Assembly (NCBI GenBank): GCA_011525695.1
Contig: WYBX01000112.1
Span: 62,001-126,000, forward strand
From: Verrucomicrobiia bacterium
GTDB taxonomy: Bacteria > Verrucomicrobiota > Verrucomicrobiia > Opitutales > Opitutaceae
Direction of reading: 5' to 3'
DNA length: 64,000 nt
The notes under the pieces are model-generated. The model searched no databases, had not been told where the DNA came from, and was given only the letters and a program-made list of their open reading frames with translations. The translations under genes were made by a program, and so were the position numbers. Below are positions 42,194-50,339 of this stretch, piece after piece. How positions within the stretch are numbered: position 1 is the first letter of the stretch; the number at the start of each line of letters is the position of its first letter.

Positions 42194-42730
42194 TTAGGCG
42201 ACGGTCTTGCCTTCCTTGCGGCGAACGCGCTCGCCAACGATGCGCACACCCTTGCCCTTGTAGGGCTCCGGCGGATAGTAGCTTCGGATCTCCGCCGTCA
42301 CGGCGCCGACCAGCTGCTTGTCCGCACCTTCAACCTTCAGCTTGGTGCCGTCCGCGACGGTCACCTTGATCCCCTCGGGGATGTCCATCAGGATCGGATG
42401 CGAATAACCCAGCGCGAGGTCGAGCTGCTTGCCCTTGAGGACCGCCTTGAAGCCGACGCCCTGGATCTCGAGGTCCTTCACATAGCCTTCCGTGACGCCC
42501 TTCACCATTCCGGCGACGACGGAGCGCGCCGTGCCGTACATGGCCTTGGCGAAGCGGGATTCTTCGGTCGGGGCGAACGTCACCTTCTTGTCGGCGACGG
42601 TCACCTTGACGACGGGGGCGAAGGATTTCTGGACCTTGCCCTTGGGACCCTCGACCAGGACATTGCCGCCGTTGACGGTGACCTTGACCTTGTCGGGGAT
42701 GGAAACGGGTTGTTTGCCGATGCGGCTCAT
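42194..42730 (-). CDS. rplF: 50S ribosomal protein L6
   Basis: 178 residues from ATG 42730 (MSRIGKQPVSIPDKVKVTV); the open frame continues upstream only as an overlap with rpsH. The two repeated L6 domains and the terminal YKGKGVRIVGERVRRKEGKT are intact. It lies near the sarcin-ricin loop and the factor-binding site. Eleven bases separate it from both neighbours. Confidence 0.98.
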   Translation of the reverse strand: MSRIGKQPVSIPDKVKVTVNGGNVLVEGPKGKVQKSFAPVVKVTVADKKVTFAPTEESRFAKAMYGTARSVVAGMVKGVTEGYVKDLEIQGVGFKAVLKGKQLDLALGYSHPILMDIPEGIKVTVADGTKLKVEGADKQLVGAVTAEIRSYYPPEPYKGKGVRIVGERVRRKEGKTVA

Positions 42731-42741
42731 ATGCGTGCGCG

Positions 42742-43134
42742 TTACCAGATGTTGCAGATCAGTTCGCCGCCGGCGCGATTGCGCCGGCAGTCGGCGTCCT
42801 TCATCAGGCCCTTCGAGGTGGAAAGGATGCCGATGCCGAGGCCGTTCAGGACGCGCGGGATTTCGGTGTAGCGGAAGTAGAGCCGGCGGCCGGGGGTGGA
42901 GACGCGCTTCAGGCCGGTGATGGCGGGCGCGCCGTCCACGTACTTCATTTTCACGACCAGGGTCTTGTGGCCCTGGGCGTTGGAGCTGGTGGTGTGGTCG
43001 GCCACGTAGCCCTCGGCCTTGAGGATCGCGGCGACGCTTTCCTTGAGGTTGGAGTGCGGAATCACGCACTCGTCGAGTCGCGCCTTGCTGGCATTGCGCA
43101 GCCGCGTGAGGAAGTCACTGATCGGGTCGGTCAT
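42742..43134 (-). CDS. rpsH: 30S ribosomal protein S8
   Basis: 130 residues, MTDPISDFLTRLRNASKARL, with STPGRRLYFRYTEIPRVLNG and the conserved GIGILSTSKGLMKDADCRRN. S8 is a primary binder of the 16S central domain and the translational regulator of the spc operon in E. coli. Normal length. A 60-bp gap separates it from rpsN. Confidence 0.98.
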   Translation of the reverse strand: MTDPISDFLTRLRNASKARLDECVIPHSNLKESVAAILKAEGYVADHTTSSNAQGHKTLVVKMKYVDGAPAITGLKRVSTPGRRLYFRYTEIPRVLNGLGIGILSTSKGLMKDADCRRNRAGGELICNIW

Positions 43135-43194
43135 GGTGGATGTTGTTGCTTGCAGCCGCGCGGGTCATATCCGACCCCCGTGGGCCGAAATTGA

Positions 43195-43500
43195 TTACCA
43201 GGAGGATTTGATCACGCCCGGGATCTTCCCGTGGAGCGCGAGTTCGCGGAATTGGACGCGGGAGACGCCGAACTTGCGGATGTAGGCGCGGGGCCGGCCG
43301 CTCATGGAGCAGCGGTTGCGGATCCGCGTCGGCGAGGAGTTGCGCGGAAGCTTCTGGAGTTTCTTCTGCGTGGCGTGGAATTCCTCATCCGTGGTCGCGG
43401 GATTGATCAGGATGGCCTTCAGCTCGGCGCGCTTGGCGGCGAACTTGGCGGCGAGCTTGACGCGCTTCTGATTGCGCTCGATGGCGGAGGTCTTGGGCAT
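43195..43500 (-). CDS. rpsN: 30S ribosomal protein S14 (zinc-independent form)
   Basis: 101 residues from ATG 43500 (MPKTSAIERNQKRVKLAAKF); a longer open frame upstream is not coding. NRCSMSGRPRAYIRKFGVSR is diagnostic. The CxxC pairs of the short zinc form are absent, as expected for the long C-minus type. Located in the 30S head. Confidence 0.97.
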   Translation of the reverse strand: MPKTSAIERNQKRVKLAAKFAAKRAELKAILINPATTDEEFHATQKKLQKLPRNSSPTRIRNRCSMSGRPRAYIRKFGVSRVQFRELALHGKIPGVIKSSW

Positions 43501-43535
43501 GGTCGTGAATCGAAAAAAGGATGGGGTGGAGGCGA

Positions 43536-44105
43536 TCAGGCGGCCTTGGGTGCGGTGGATTCGGCGCGGCGGAAGGGCATGCCGAGCAGCCGGAGCAGCT
43601 CGCGGCCCTCGTCGTCGGTGCGGGCGGTGGTGACGATCGTCAGGTCGAGGCCGATGTGCTTCTTGATGTTCTCGACGCTGATTTCCGGGAAAATGGAGTG
43701 GTCGGTGATGCCGAGGTTGTAATTGCCGCGGCCGTCCAGCTTGGTCGGCACGCCGCGGAAGTCGCGAATCGTCGGGAGCGCCACCGCCAGCAACCGGTAC
43801 AGGAATTCCCACATGGCCGTGCCGCGCAGGGTGACATGGCAGCCCACAATCTGGCCCTCGCGCAGCTTGAAGTTCGCGATCGCCTTGCGCGACTTCGCCA
43901 GGACGGGCTTCTGCCCGGCGATGGCGGCGATGTCGCGCTGGATGTCCGTAATCTGGTTCTTGTCCGCCTCGGAATCGATGCCGGTGTTGAGGGTGATCTT
44001 CACCAGCTTGGGCACCTCGTGGCTGTTCTTGTAGCCGCGGGATTTCACGAGCTCGGGTGCGACCTGCTCGACGTACAGTTTCTTGAGAGTTGGAACGTAG
44101 CTCAT
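43536..44105 (-). CDS. rplE: 50S ribosomal protein L5
   Basis: 189 residues, with LKKLYVEQVAPELVKSRGYK, KITLNTGIDSEADKN and the RDFRGVPTKLDGRGNYNLGI core. It binds 5S rRNA and contacts P-site tRNA. Slightly longer than E. coli L5 (179) through a short C-terminal tail. It follows rplX by 66 bp. Confidence 0.98.
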   Translation of the reverse strand: MSYVPTLKKLYVEQVAPELVKSRGYKNSHEVPKLVKITLNTGIDSEADKNQITDIQRDIAAIAGQKPVLAKSRKAIANFKLREGQIVGCHVTLRGTAMWEFLYRLLAVALPTIRDFRGVPTKLDGRGNYNLGITDHSIFPEISVENIKKHIGLDLTIVTTARTDDEGRELLRLLGMPFRRAESTAPKAA

Positions 44106-44171
44106 TTTCTGGGCCCCGGATTACCGACCCGGAGGCAATGGAGGGTGATGATGATGGAGAAGCGGGCCGGC

Positions 44172-44444
44172 TCAGGCCTTCGCATCCGGCTGCTTGCGAC
44201 GGGTGCTCGCGTCGTAGGTCGACTGGAGCATCAGGTTGCTGAGGTGAATGGAGCCCTCGCGCTCGGCGATGGTGCCCTGGGGATGTTCCTGGGACTTCTT
44301 GAGGTGCCGCTTGATCATCCCGATGCCTTCGATCCGGGCCCGCTGCTTGGCGGGGAGAACCTCGAGAACCTTGCCCGACTTGCCCTTCTGGGAGCCGGCG
44401 ATGACGACGACGGAGTCGCCGCGTTTGACGTGAAACTTCTGCAT
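44172..44444 (-). CDS. rplX: 50S ribosomal protein L24
   Basis: 90 residues, MQKFHVKRGDSVVVIAGSQK, with the KOW motif (DSVVVIAGSQKGKSGKVLEV). An assembly-initiating protein near the exit tunnel. Shorter than the E. coli protein (104). Its ATG is one base after the rplN stop. Confidence 0.96.
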   Translation of the reverse strand: MQKFHVKRGDSVVVIAGSQKGKSGKVLEVLPAKQRARIEGIGMIKRHLKKSQEHPQGTIAEREGSIHLSNLMLQSTYDASTRRKQPDAKA

Positions 44445-44445
44445 G

Positions 44446-44811
44446 TTAGAGAACCTCCGGCGCGAGCGAGATGATCTTCATGAAGTTCTTCGCGCGCAAT
44501 TCGCGGGCGACCGGGCCGAAGATGCGGGTGCCCTTGGGATTGTTGGTGGGATCGATGATGACGATGGCGTTGCTGTCGAACCGTAGGTAGCTGCCGTCGG
44601 AACGGCGGATGGGAGCCTTGGTCCGGACGACCACCGCCTTCGCGACCTCGCCCTTCTTCACGGTGGCGTCGGAGGTGCTCTCCTTGATGTGCACGGTGAC
44701 GATGTCGCCCACATGGGCATAGGGCGTTTGCTGGCCCATGCGTTGAATGAGGGCGGCCTTGCGGGCGCCGGTGTTGTCGGCAACGTCGAGAATGGAGCGC
44801 AGTTGGATCAT
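44446..44811 (-). CDS. rplN: 50S ribosomal protein L14
   Basis: 121 residues, MIQLRSILDVADNTGARKAA, ending EIISLAPEVL-like (KIISLAPEVL). It contacts L19 and 16S rRNA in an intersubunit bridge. Length and sequence are typical, with no insertion. Confidence 0.98.
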   Translation of the reverse strand: MIQLRSILDVADNTGARKAALIQRMGQQTPYAHVGDIVTVHIKESTSDATVKKGEVAKAVVVRTKAPIRRSDGSYLRFDSNAIVIIDPTNNPKGTRIFGPVARELRAKNFMKIISLAPEVL

Positions 44812-44847
44812 GGCGGGCCTCCGGGGCGGGTTATGGTTCTGGGAAAA

Positions 44848-45219
44848 TCAGGCTTTCGCCTCGGGCTGCACGGGAGCCTCGTTCACCTTCGTGGTCTTGG
44901 TCGGGACGCTCGCGGCCACATCGGTCTCGCTGATGGCGCCCGCGGCAGTGACCGCCTTTTGGACCACGCTGACGACCCGCCAGCGCTTGAGCCGGCTGAT
45001 CGGGCGGGTTTCCATGACCTCGACCTTGTCGCCCACCGTGGTCTCGTTCTTCTCGTCGTGGACGTGCAGGACCGTCTGGCGGTTGACGACCTTCTGGTAG
45101 AGTGGATGGGGGGTCTTGAAGGGGACGACGACCTTGATGGACTTGTCGCCCGAACGGGAGGAGACGACGCCGACGACGGTTCGACGGGCACTGCGCTGGC
45201 CGGGAGTGGCGGATGACAT
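44848..45219 (-). CDS. rpsQ: 30S ribosomal protein S17 with C-terminal tail
   Basis: 123 residues from ATG 45219 (MSSATPGQRSARRTVVGVVS). The S17 OB-fold is complete by about residue 85 (KIVVPFKTPHPLY-type core reads KVVVPFKTPHPLYQKVVNRQ, then ETRPISRLKRWRVVSVVQKA). The last 35 residues are Ala/Thr/Val/Pro-rich (GAISETDVAASVPTKTTKVN) and extend beyond the 84-residue E. coli protein. Primary binder of 16S rRNA. Confidence 0.96.
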   Translation of the reverse strand: MSSATPGQRSARRTVVGVVSSRSGDKSIKVVVPFKTPHPLYQKVVNRQTVLHVHDEKNETTVGDKVEVMETRPISRLKRWRVVSVVQKAVTAAGAISETDVAASVPTKTTKVNEAPVQPEAKA

Positions 45220-45299
45220 GGAAGTGTTGGCTATAAGGATTAGGGTGGCGGGAGCCGGGCGCGGGACGCGGGCGCGTCGCATGGCCCGTCGGGCTGGGA

Positions 45300-45500
45300 T
45301 CAGGCGGCGGACTTGTTTCTCCTGACGCTCAACTCGGTCTCCAAGCGGGCAATGTCCTTCCGGAGAGTGCGCAGCTCATGGGTTTTCTCGACCTGGCCGG
45401 TCTGCTTGCGCAGCCGGAGATTGAGGAGTTGTTCGCGAGTCTCGCGAAGCTTGTTGGCAATCTCGACGGGGGCGAGCTCGCGGATTTCTTTGGCGGTCAT
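45300..45500 (-). CDS. rpmC: 50S ribosomal protein L29
   Basis: 66 residues from ATG 45500 (MTAKEIRELAPVEIANKLRE). Two long helices with LLNLRLRKQTGQVEKTHELR and TLRKDIARLETELSVR are typical. It lies near the exit tunnel and helps dock chaperones. The longer open frame upstream of 45500 is an artefact overlapping rplP. Confidence 0.96.
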   Translation of the reverse strand: MTAKEIRELAPVEIANKLRETREQLLNLRLRKQTGQVEKTHELRTLRKDIARLETELSVRRNKSAA

Positions 45501-45526
45501 GGCGGATCGGAGTGCGGGTTGGGGGC

Positions 45527-45949
45527 TCAGGCGGCGGTGCCTTCGCGCATGATGAACCGGCAGCGGAAGGGCAGCTTGGCGTCGGCCAGCCGGAAGGCCT
45601 CCTTGGCGACGGTCTGGGGAATGCCGGCGAGTTCGAAGAGGACGGCGCCGGGCTTGATCACGGCGACATAGTATTCGACCGGGCCCTTGCCCTGGCCCAT
45701 GCGGACCTCGGCGGGCTTCTTCGTCACCGGCTTGTGGGGGAAGACGCGAATCCAGAGCTTTCCCTTGCGCTTCAGGTGGCGCGAGATGGTGACGCGGGCG
45801 GCCTCGATCTGCTGGCCGGTCATCGGGCCGCGGGTCAGCGACTGCAGGCCGAATTCGCCGAAGGCGAGGGTGTTGCCGCGCTTGGCGTTGCCAGCGCGCG
45901 AGCCCTTCATCGACTTGCGGTATTTGGTACGGGCGGGAGCGAGAGCCAT
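45527..45949 (-). CDS. rplP: 50S ribosomal protein L16
   Basis: 140 residues, MALAPARTKYRKSMKGSRAG, with LTRGPMTGQQIEAARVTISR and the AEVRMGQGKGPVEYYVAVIK signature. It shapes the A-site tRNA elbow region. Normal length. The 54-bp spacer to rpsC contains the AT-rich repeat. Confidence 0.98.
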   Translation of the reverse strand: MALAPARTKYRKSMKGSRAGNAKRGNTLAFGEFGLQSLTRGPMTGQQIEAARVTISRHLKRKGKLWIRVFPHKPVTKKPAEVRMGQGKGPVEYYVAVIKPGAVLFELAGIPQTVAKEAFRLADAKLPFRCRFIMREGTAA

Positions 45950-45954
45950 GGTCT

Positions 45955-45990
45955 AGAGATTTGAAATTTGAGATCTCAGATTCGAGATCC
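45955..45990. repeat. AT-rich GATTTGAAATTTGAGAT-type repeat, second copy
   Basis: A run of AGATTTGAAATTTGAGATCTC units in the rpsC-rplP spacer matches the style of 36605-36636. Both sit a few bases upstream of a ribosomal gene's start codon (rplP and rpsD, read on the minus strand). Confidence 0.6.
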
Positions 45991-46003
45991 GCGCGGAGCG
46001 CAG

Positions 46004-46636
<633 letters not shown>

Positions 46637-46645
46637 GGAAGTGGA

Positions 46646-46990
46646 TTAGGAGTTGGTGTTGCCGTCCGAGAGCACGATTCGGATGTGGGACATCTTCTTG
46701 CGGCGCGGTGCGGCCGAACCGCGGGCGGCGGCCTTGAAGCGCTTGAGCACCGGGCCGTTCTCGATCACGGCACTCTTCACCGTGAGGCTGTCGGCCGAGA
46801 GGTTGTTGTTGTTCTCGGCGTTCGCGATGGCGCTCTTGAGCGTCTTCGCGATCAGCCGGGCGCTCTTGCGCGGGACGAGCAACAAATAGTCGACGGCGTC
46901 CGCGGCCTTGCGGCCTTGGATGGTGCGGGCGACTTCGCGGACCTTTTTGGGGGACATCCGCGCGTAGCGAGTGAGGGCTTGGACTTCCAT
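46646..46990 (-). CDS. rplV: 50S ribosomal protein L22
   Basis: 114 residues, VQALTRYARMSPKKVREVAR near the start, with KSAIANAENNNNLSADSLTV and the tunnel-loop segment ARGSAAPRRKKMSHIRIVLS. Its loop lines the peptide exit tunnel. The beta-hairpin arginine motif is of normal length. It lies 101 bp from rpsS, a fairly wide gap for this operon. Confidence 0.97.
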   Translation of the reverse strand: MEVQALTRYARMSPKKVREVARTIQGRKAADAVDYLLLVPRKSARLIAKTLKSAIANAENNNNLSADSLTVKSAVIENGPVLKRFKAAARGSAAPRRKKMSHIRIVLSDGNTNS

Positions 46991-47091
46991 GATGGTGGTG
47001 GCGATTCCGGCGCCCGGGGAGGGGCCGGCGATAGCGGCAGTTGGTCGGGGAGACGGCGTGCCCTACCCTTTGGGTTTCGAGCTGGGTTGGT

Positions 47092-47367
47092 TTAGATTTC
47101 CTTGCGGGTCATGCCGCCGTGCGACTTGAAGATCCGCGTGGGCGAGAATTCCCCGAGTTTGTGGCCGACCATGTTTTCGGTGACATAGACGGCGGTGAAG
47201 GACTTGCCGTTATGCACGCTGAACGTGTGGCCGACGAAGTCGGGCGTGATGGTGGACCGGCGGGACCAGGTCTGGATGGGCTTCTTGGCGCCGGACTTCG
47301 CCGCCTTCTCGATTTTTTCGAGCAGGTGGTAGTCGACGAAGAAGCCTTTTTTGATGGAACGTGCCAT
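47092..47367 (-). CDS. rpsS: 30S ribosomal protein S19
   Basis: 91 residues, MARSIKKGFFVDYHLLEKIE, with RRSTITPDFVGHTFSVHNGK and the KLGEFSPTRIFKSHGG end. It binds the 30S head next to S13. Normal length; 15 nt after rplB. Confidence 0.98.
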   Translation of the reverse strand: MARSIKKGFFVDYHLLEKIEKAAKSGAKKPIQTWSRRSTITPDFVGHTFSVHNGKSFTAVYVTENMVGHKLGEFSPTRIFKSHGGMTRKEI

Positions 47368-47382
47368 GGGTGCGAAGGGGGC

Positions 47383-48249
47383 TTACTTCTTGTTGCGCGG
47401 CTTGCGGCCGTTGTGATGGACGATGATCATGCTGGTCGACGGGTTCGTGCGCCGGCGCGTGACCAGGCCCTTGGCAACCTGTCCCCACGGCGAGACGAGG
47501 TGCTGGCGGCCGCCGCCGCCCTTGGACTTGCCCTGGCCGCCGCCGTTGGGGTGGTCGACCGGGTTCATCGCCACGCCGCGGACGGTCGGGCGGACGCCAA
47601 GCCAGCGCCGCCGGCCGGCCTTGCCCAGCGACTGCTGGTTGTGGTCGCTGTTGCCGACCTCGCCGATGGTGGCGCGGCAGTCCGGGTGCAGGAGCCGGAG
47701 CTCGCCCGAGGGCATCTTGAGCGTGGCCTTGTCGTTCTCGATCGCGACGAGTTCGAGGCTGGTGCCGGCGGAACGGGCGATCTTGGCGCCGCGACCGGGC
47801 ACGAGCTCGACGCAGTGGACGAGCGTGGAGGGCGGGATGATCGACAGCGGGAAGTTGTTGCCGACGTTGAAATCGTTGGTGGTCGCCTTGCGCGAGGCGA
47901 AGATCCGGTCGCCCACCTTCAGCCCCTTGGGGGCGATGATGTAGCGCTTCTCGCCCGTGGTGTAGGCGATCAGCGCGAGGTTGGCACTGCGGTTCGGATC
48001 GTATTCGAGGGCCTGCACCGTCGCCGGCACGTCGAGGAGGTCGCGCCGGAAGTCGACGATCCGGTAGAGCTGCTTGTGGCCGCCGCCGATGTGCCGCGAG
48101 GTGACGCGGCCATAGACGTTGCGGCCGCCAGTCTTGGGCTTCGGCTCGGTGAGGGCGCGCTCGGGCCGCTTGGCGGTGAGCCCCTGCCGCTTGTTCAGCG
48201 CGGTGAAGCGGCCGGCGGCAGTGAGGGGACGGAAGGAATGGATCGGCAT
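47383..48249 (-). CDS. rplB: 50S ribosomal protein L2
   Basis: 288 residues. Recognisable parts are GGGHKQLYRIVDFRRD, VPGRGAKIARSAGTSLELVA and the C-terminal MNPVDHPNGGGQGKSKGGGG, including the conserved histidine near the peptidyl-transferase centre. About 13 residues longer than E. coli L2 through the N-terminal segment. It ends RRRTNPSTSMIIVHHNGRK. Confidence 0.98.
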   Translation of the reverse strand: MPIHSFRPLTAAGRFTALNKRQGLTAKRPERALTEPKPKTGGRNVYGRVTSRHIGGGHKQLYRIVDFRRDLLDVPATVQALEYDPNRSANLALIAYTTGEKRYIIAPKGLKVGDRIFASRKATTNDFNVGNNFPLSIIPPSTLVHCVELVPGRGAKIARSAGTSLELVAIENDKATLKMPSGELRLLHPDCRATIGEVGNSDHNQQSLGKAGRRRWLGVRPTVRGVAMNPVDHPNGGGQGKSKGGGGRQHLVSPWGQVAKGLVTRRRTNPSTSMIIVHHNGRKPRNKK

Positions 48250-48275
48250 TGGGAGGTCTCCAGGTTGCGGGCGGC

Positions 48276-48557
48276 TCAGACCAGTTCGATCTTGTCGCCG
48301 CTCTTGAGGGTCACGATCGCCTTCTTGTAATCAGAACCGACGGACGGACGGCCCTGGCGGCTCTTCTTGTTCTTGCCGCGATAGGTCTGGGTGTTCACGC
48401 GGCGGACGGTGACCTTGAAGGTCTGTTCCACCGCCTCGGCGATCTGGTGCTTGTTCGCGTGGCCGTAGACCTCGAAGGTGTATTGGCCCAGGGCGGACGA
48501 AAGCTTGTTCGATTTCTCCGTCAGGCGGACGAGTTTGAGAATCTTGTCGGCTTGCAT
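48276..48557 (-). CDS. rplW: 50S ribosomal protein L23
   Basis: 93 residues, MQADKILKLVRLTEKSNKLS, with the family's YTFEVYGHANKHQIAEAVEQ and the loop RVNTQTYRGKNKKSRQGRPS that reaches into the exit tunnel. Docking site for trigger factor and SRP. Its ATG overlaps the stop of rplD by one base. Confidence 0.97.
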   Translation of the reverse strand: MQADKILKLVRLTEKSNKLSSALGQYTFEVYGHANKHQIAEAVEQTFKVTVRRVNTQTYRGKNKKSRQGRPSVGSDYKKAIVTLKSGDKIELV

Positions 48558-49189
48558 TAGTTCTTTCCTCCGTTGACCCGGGCGAGGATGGCATCGAGCG
48601 CGCGGGTGCTGACGATGATCGTGGCGTGTTGGGCCAGATCGAGGGTGTTGAGCTTCGCGGCCTCCTGGAGGGTGACGCGGGCGAGGTTGCGGGAGGCGCG
48701 GGTGGTCTCGGCGGCGAACGGCGCATCGACCAGGAGCACGCGGCCCTGGGGGGCGATCCGCCGGACGACTTCGGAGGCGAGCTTCGTCTTCGGCTGGGGC
48801 AGCTCGAATTTCTCGATCACGGCCAGTTCACCGGCCTGGGCGCGATCGAAGAGGGCGCGGCTGAAGGCGAGCGCCTTTACCTTGGCGTTGATCTTCTTCG
48901 AGTAGTCGCGCGGCCGGGGGCCGAACACCACGCCGCCGCCAACCCACAGGGGGGAGCGGGTCGATCCGGCGCGGGCGCGTCCGGTACCCTTCTGGCGCCA
49001 CGGCTTCTTGCCGCCACCGCGCACTTCGCCGCGCGTCTTGGTCGAATGGGTGCCCTGGCGGTTGTTGGCATTGATCGCGACGATGACCTCCTTGACCGCC
49101 TGCAGGCCCTTGTCGCCTTCAAACACCGGCAGGCCGAAGTCCTGCTCGCTGCTGCTGGTCCCGTCGGGGGAAAATACTTTGAGTTTCAT
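48557..49189 (-). CDS. rplD: 50S ribosomal protein L4
   Basis: 210 residues. VIVAINANNRQGTHSTKTRG and GGGKKPWRQKGTGRARAGST (the extended tunnel loop) are diagnostic. In E. coli L4 also represses the S10 operon by binding its leader. A GGAG lies about 11 nt upstream of the ATG. Normal length. Confidence 0.98.
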   Translation of the reverse strand: MKLKVFSPDGTSSSEQDFGLPVFEGDKGLQAVKEVIVAINANNRQGTHSTKTRGEVRGGGKKPWRQKGTGRARAGSTRSPLWVGGGVVFGPRPRDYSKKINAKVKALAFSRALFDRAQAGELAVIEKFELPQPKTKLASEVVRRIAPQGRVLLVDAPFAAETTRASRNLARVTLQEAAKLNTLDLAQHATIIVSTRALDAILARVNGGKN

Positions 49190-49207
49190 GACTGCTGGGT
49201 CTCCGGA

Positions 49208-49861
49208 TTATTTCGCTGCGGCCTTCGGCTGGCCCTTGATGGCGGTGCGGACGATCACATCGTCGCCGTTGGCGCCGGGAATCGCACCCTTCACGAGGAT
49301 GAGGTTCTTGTCCGCGATGACCTTCACGACCCGGAGGTTCTGGACCGTGCGTTTCACGCTCCCCATGTGGCCGGGCATGGCCTGGTTCTTCCAGACGCGG
49401 CCGGGGGTCTGGCGCATGCCGACCGAGCCGATCCGGCGGTGGAACATCGAGCCGTGCGAGGCGGGGCCGCCCGCCACCCGGAACCGCTTCATCACGCCCT
49501 GGAAACCCTTGCCCTTGGTGACCCCAATGACATCGACCAGCTGGCCCTCGGTGAAGGCCGCGGCGTTGACGACGTCGCCGACCTTCAGGGTCGGAGCCTC
49601 GCTCAGCCGGACTTCGGCGAGGACGCGGGGGGCATGATCGAGGCCGGCCTTGCGGGCGTGCCCGAGTTCGCCGCCGGGAGTGTTCTTGGCCTTGCGGGAC
49701 GAGAAGCCGATTTGCACGGCATTGTAGCCATCGGTCGCAACCGTCTTGACCTGGACGACGGCGCAGGGTCCGGCTTCGACCACGGTGACGGGCACGAGCA
49801 CGTTCTGTGCGTCGTAGACCTGCGTCATGCCGAGTTTCTTACCTAAAATTTCGGAGATCAT
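49208..49861 (-). CDS. rplC: 50S ribosomal protein L3
   Basis: 217 residues, MISEILGKKLGMTQVYDAQN, with GVTKGKGFQGVMKRFRVAGG and ASHGSMFHRRIGSVGMRQTP. The central loop points to the peptidyl-transferase centre. Preceded by a structured 149-bp spacer whose base lies 2 nt upstream of the ATG, so its translation may be controlled. Confidence 0.98.
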   Translation of the reverse strand: MISEILGKKLGMTQVYDAQNVLVPVTVVEAGPCAVVQVKTVATDGYNAVQIGFSSRKAKNTPGGELGHARKAGLDHAPRVLAEVRLSEAPTLKVGDVVNAAAFTEGQLVDVIGVTKGKGFQGVMKRFRVAGGPASHGSMFHRRIGSVGMRQTPGRVWKNQAMPGHMGSVKRTVQNLRVVKVIADKNLILVKGAIPGANGDDVIVRTAIKGQPKAAAK

Positions 49862-49863
49862 AG

Positions 49864-49910
49864 GCTAAGCGGTAGGTGGAGGGTTTTCCGTTTGACGGAC
49901 CTACTTTAGC
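49864..49910 (-). promoter_or_regulatory. Structured leader between rpsJ and rplC
   Basis: On the minus strand a composite stem forms from GCTAA (pairs with TTAGC), GTAGGT (pairs with ACCTAC) and an inner CCGT/ACGG hairpin, 15 base pairs in all, ending two bases before the rplC start. A smaller hairpin with AATCCG and CGGATT (49966-49981) precedes it. A cis-regulatory role, for example autogenous control by L4, is possible but inferred. Confidence 0.4.
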
Positions 49911-50010
49911 GGGGGCCTGGCGGTGCCGCGGGGGCACACAGGCAACTGCTAACTGTAGAGTTGAAAATCCGGGTGCGGATTAAAGTGGAGTCGTGATGGT
50001 GGTGGGCCGT

Positions 50011-50319
50011 TCAGACGTTGATGGTGATATCAACGCCGGAGGGCAGGTTGAGCTTCTTCAACTCGTCGACCGTCTGCGCGGTCGGCTCGATGATGTCGAT
50101 CAGCCGCTTGTGGGTCCGGGTTTCGAACTGCTCCATCGACTTCTTGTCGACGTGCGGCGAGCGGTTGACGGAGAGCTTTTCGATCCGCGTCGGGAGCGGG
50201 ATGGGACCGGAGACGCGGGCGCCGGAGCGCTTCGCGGTTTCGACGATGTCCTGGGCCGACTGATCGATCACGCGATAGTCGAAACCCTGGAGTTTGATGC
50301 GAATTCGTTGGCCTTTCAT
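50011..50319 (-). CDS. rpsJ: 30S ribosomal protein S10
   Basis: 102 residues, MKGQRIRIKLQGFDYRVIDQ, with the SGARVSGPIPLPTRIEKLSV and NRSPHVDKKSMEQFETRTHK signatures. Also the NusE transcription-elongation factor that links to NusB/NusG. It follows fusA by 20 nt with no tuf gene in between. Normal length. Confidence 0.98.
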   Translation of the reverse strand: MKGQRIRIKLQGFDYRVIDQSAQDIVETAKRSGARVSGPIPLPTRIEKLSVNRSPHVDKKSMEQFETRTHKRLIDIIEPTAQTVDELKKLNLPSGVDITINV

Positions 50320-50339
50320 GGCGGAAAAAGAACGGCGGG

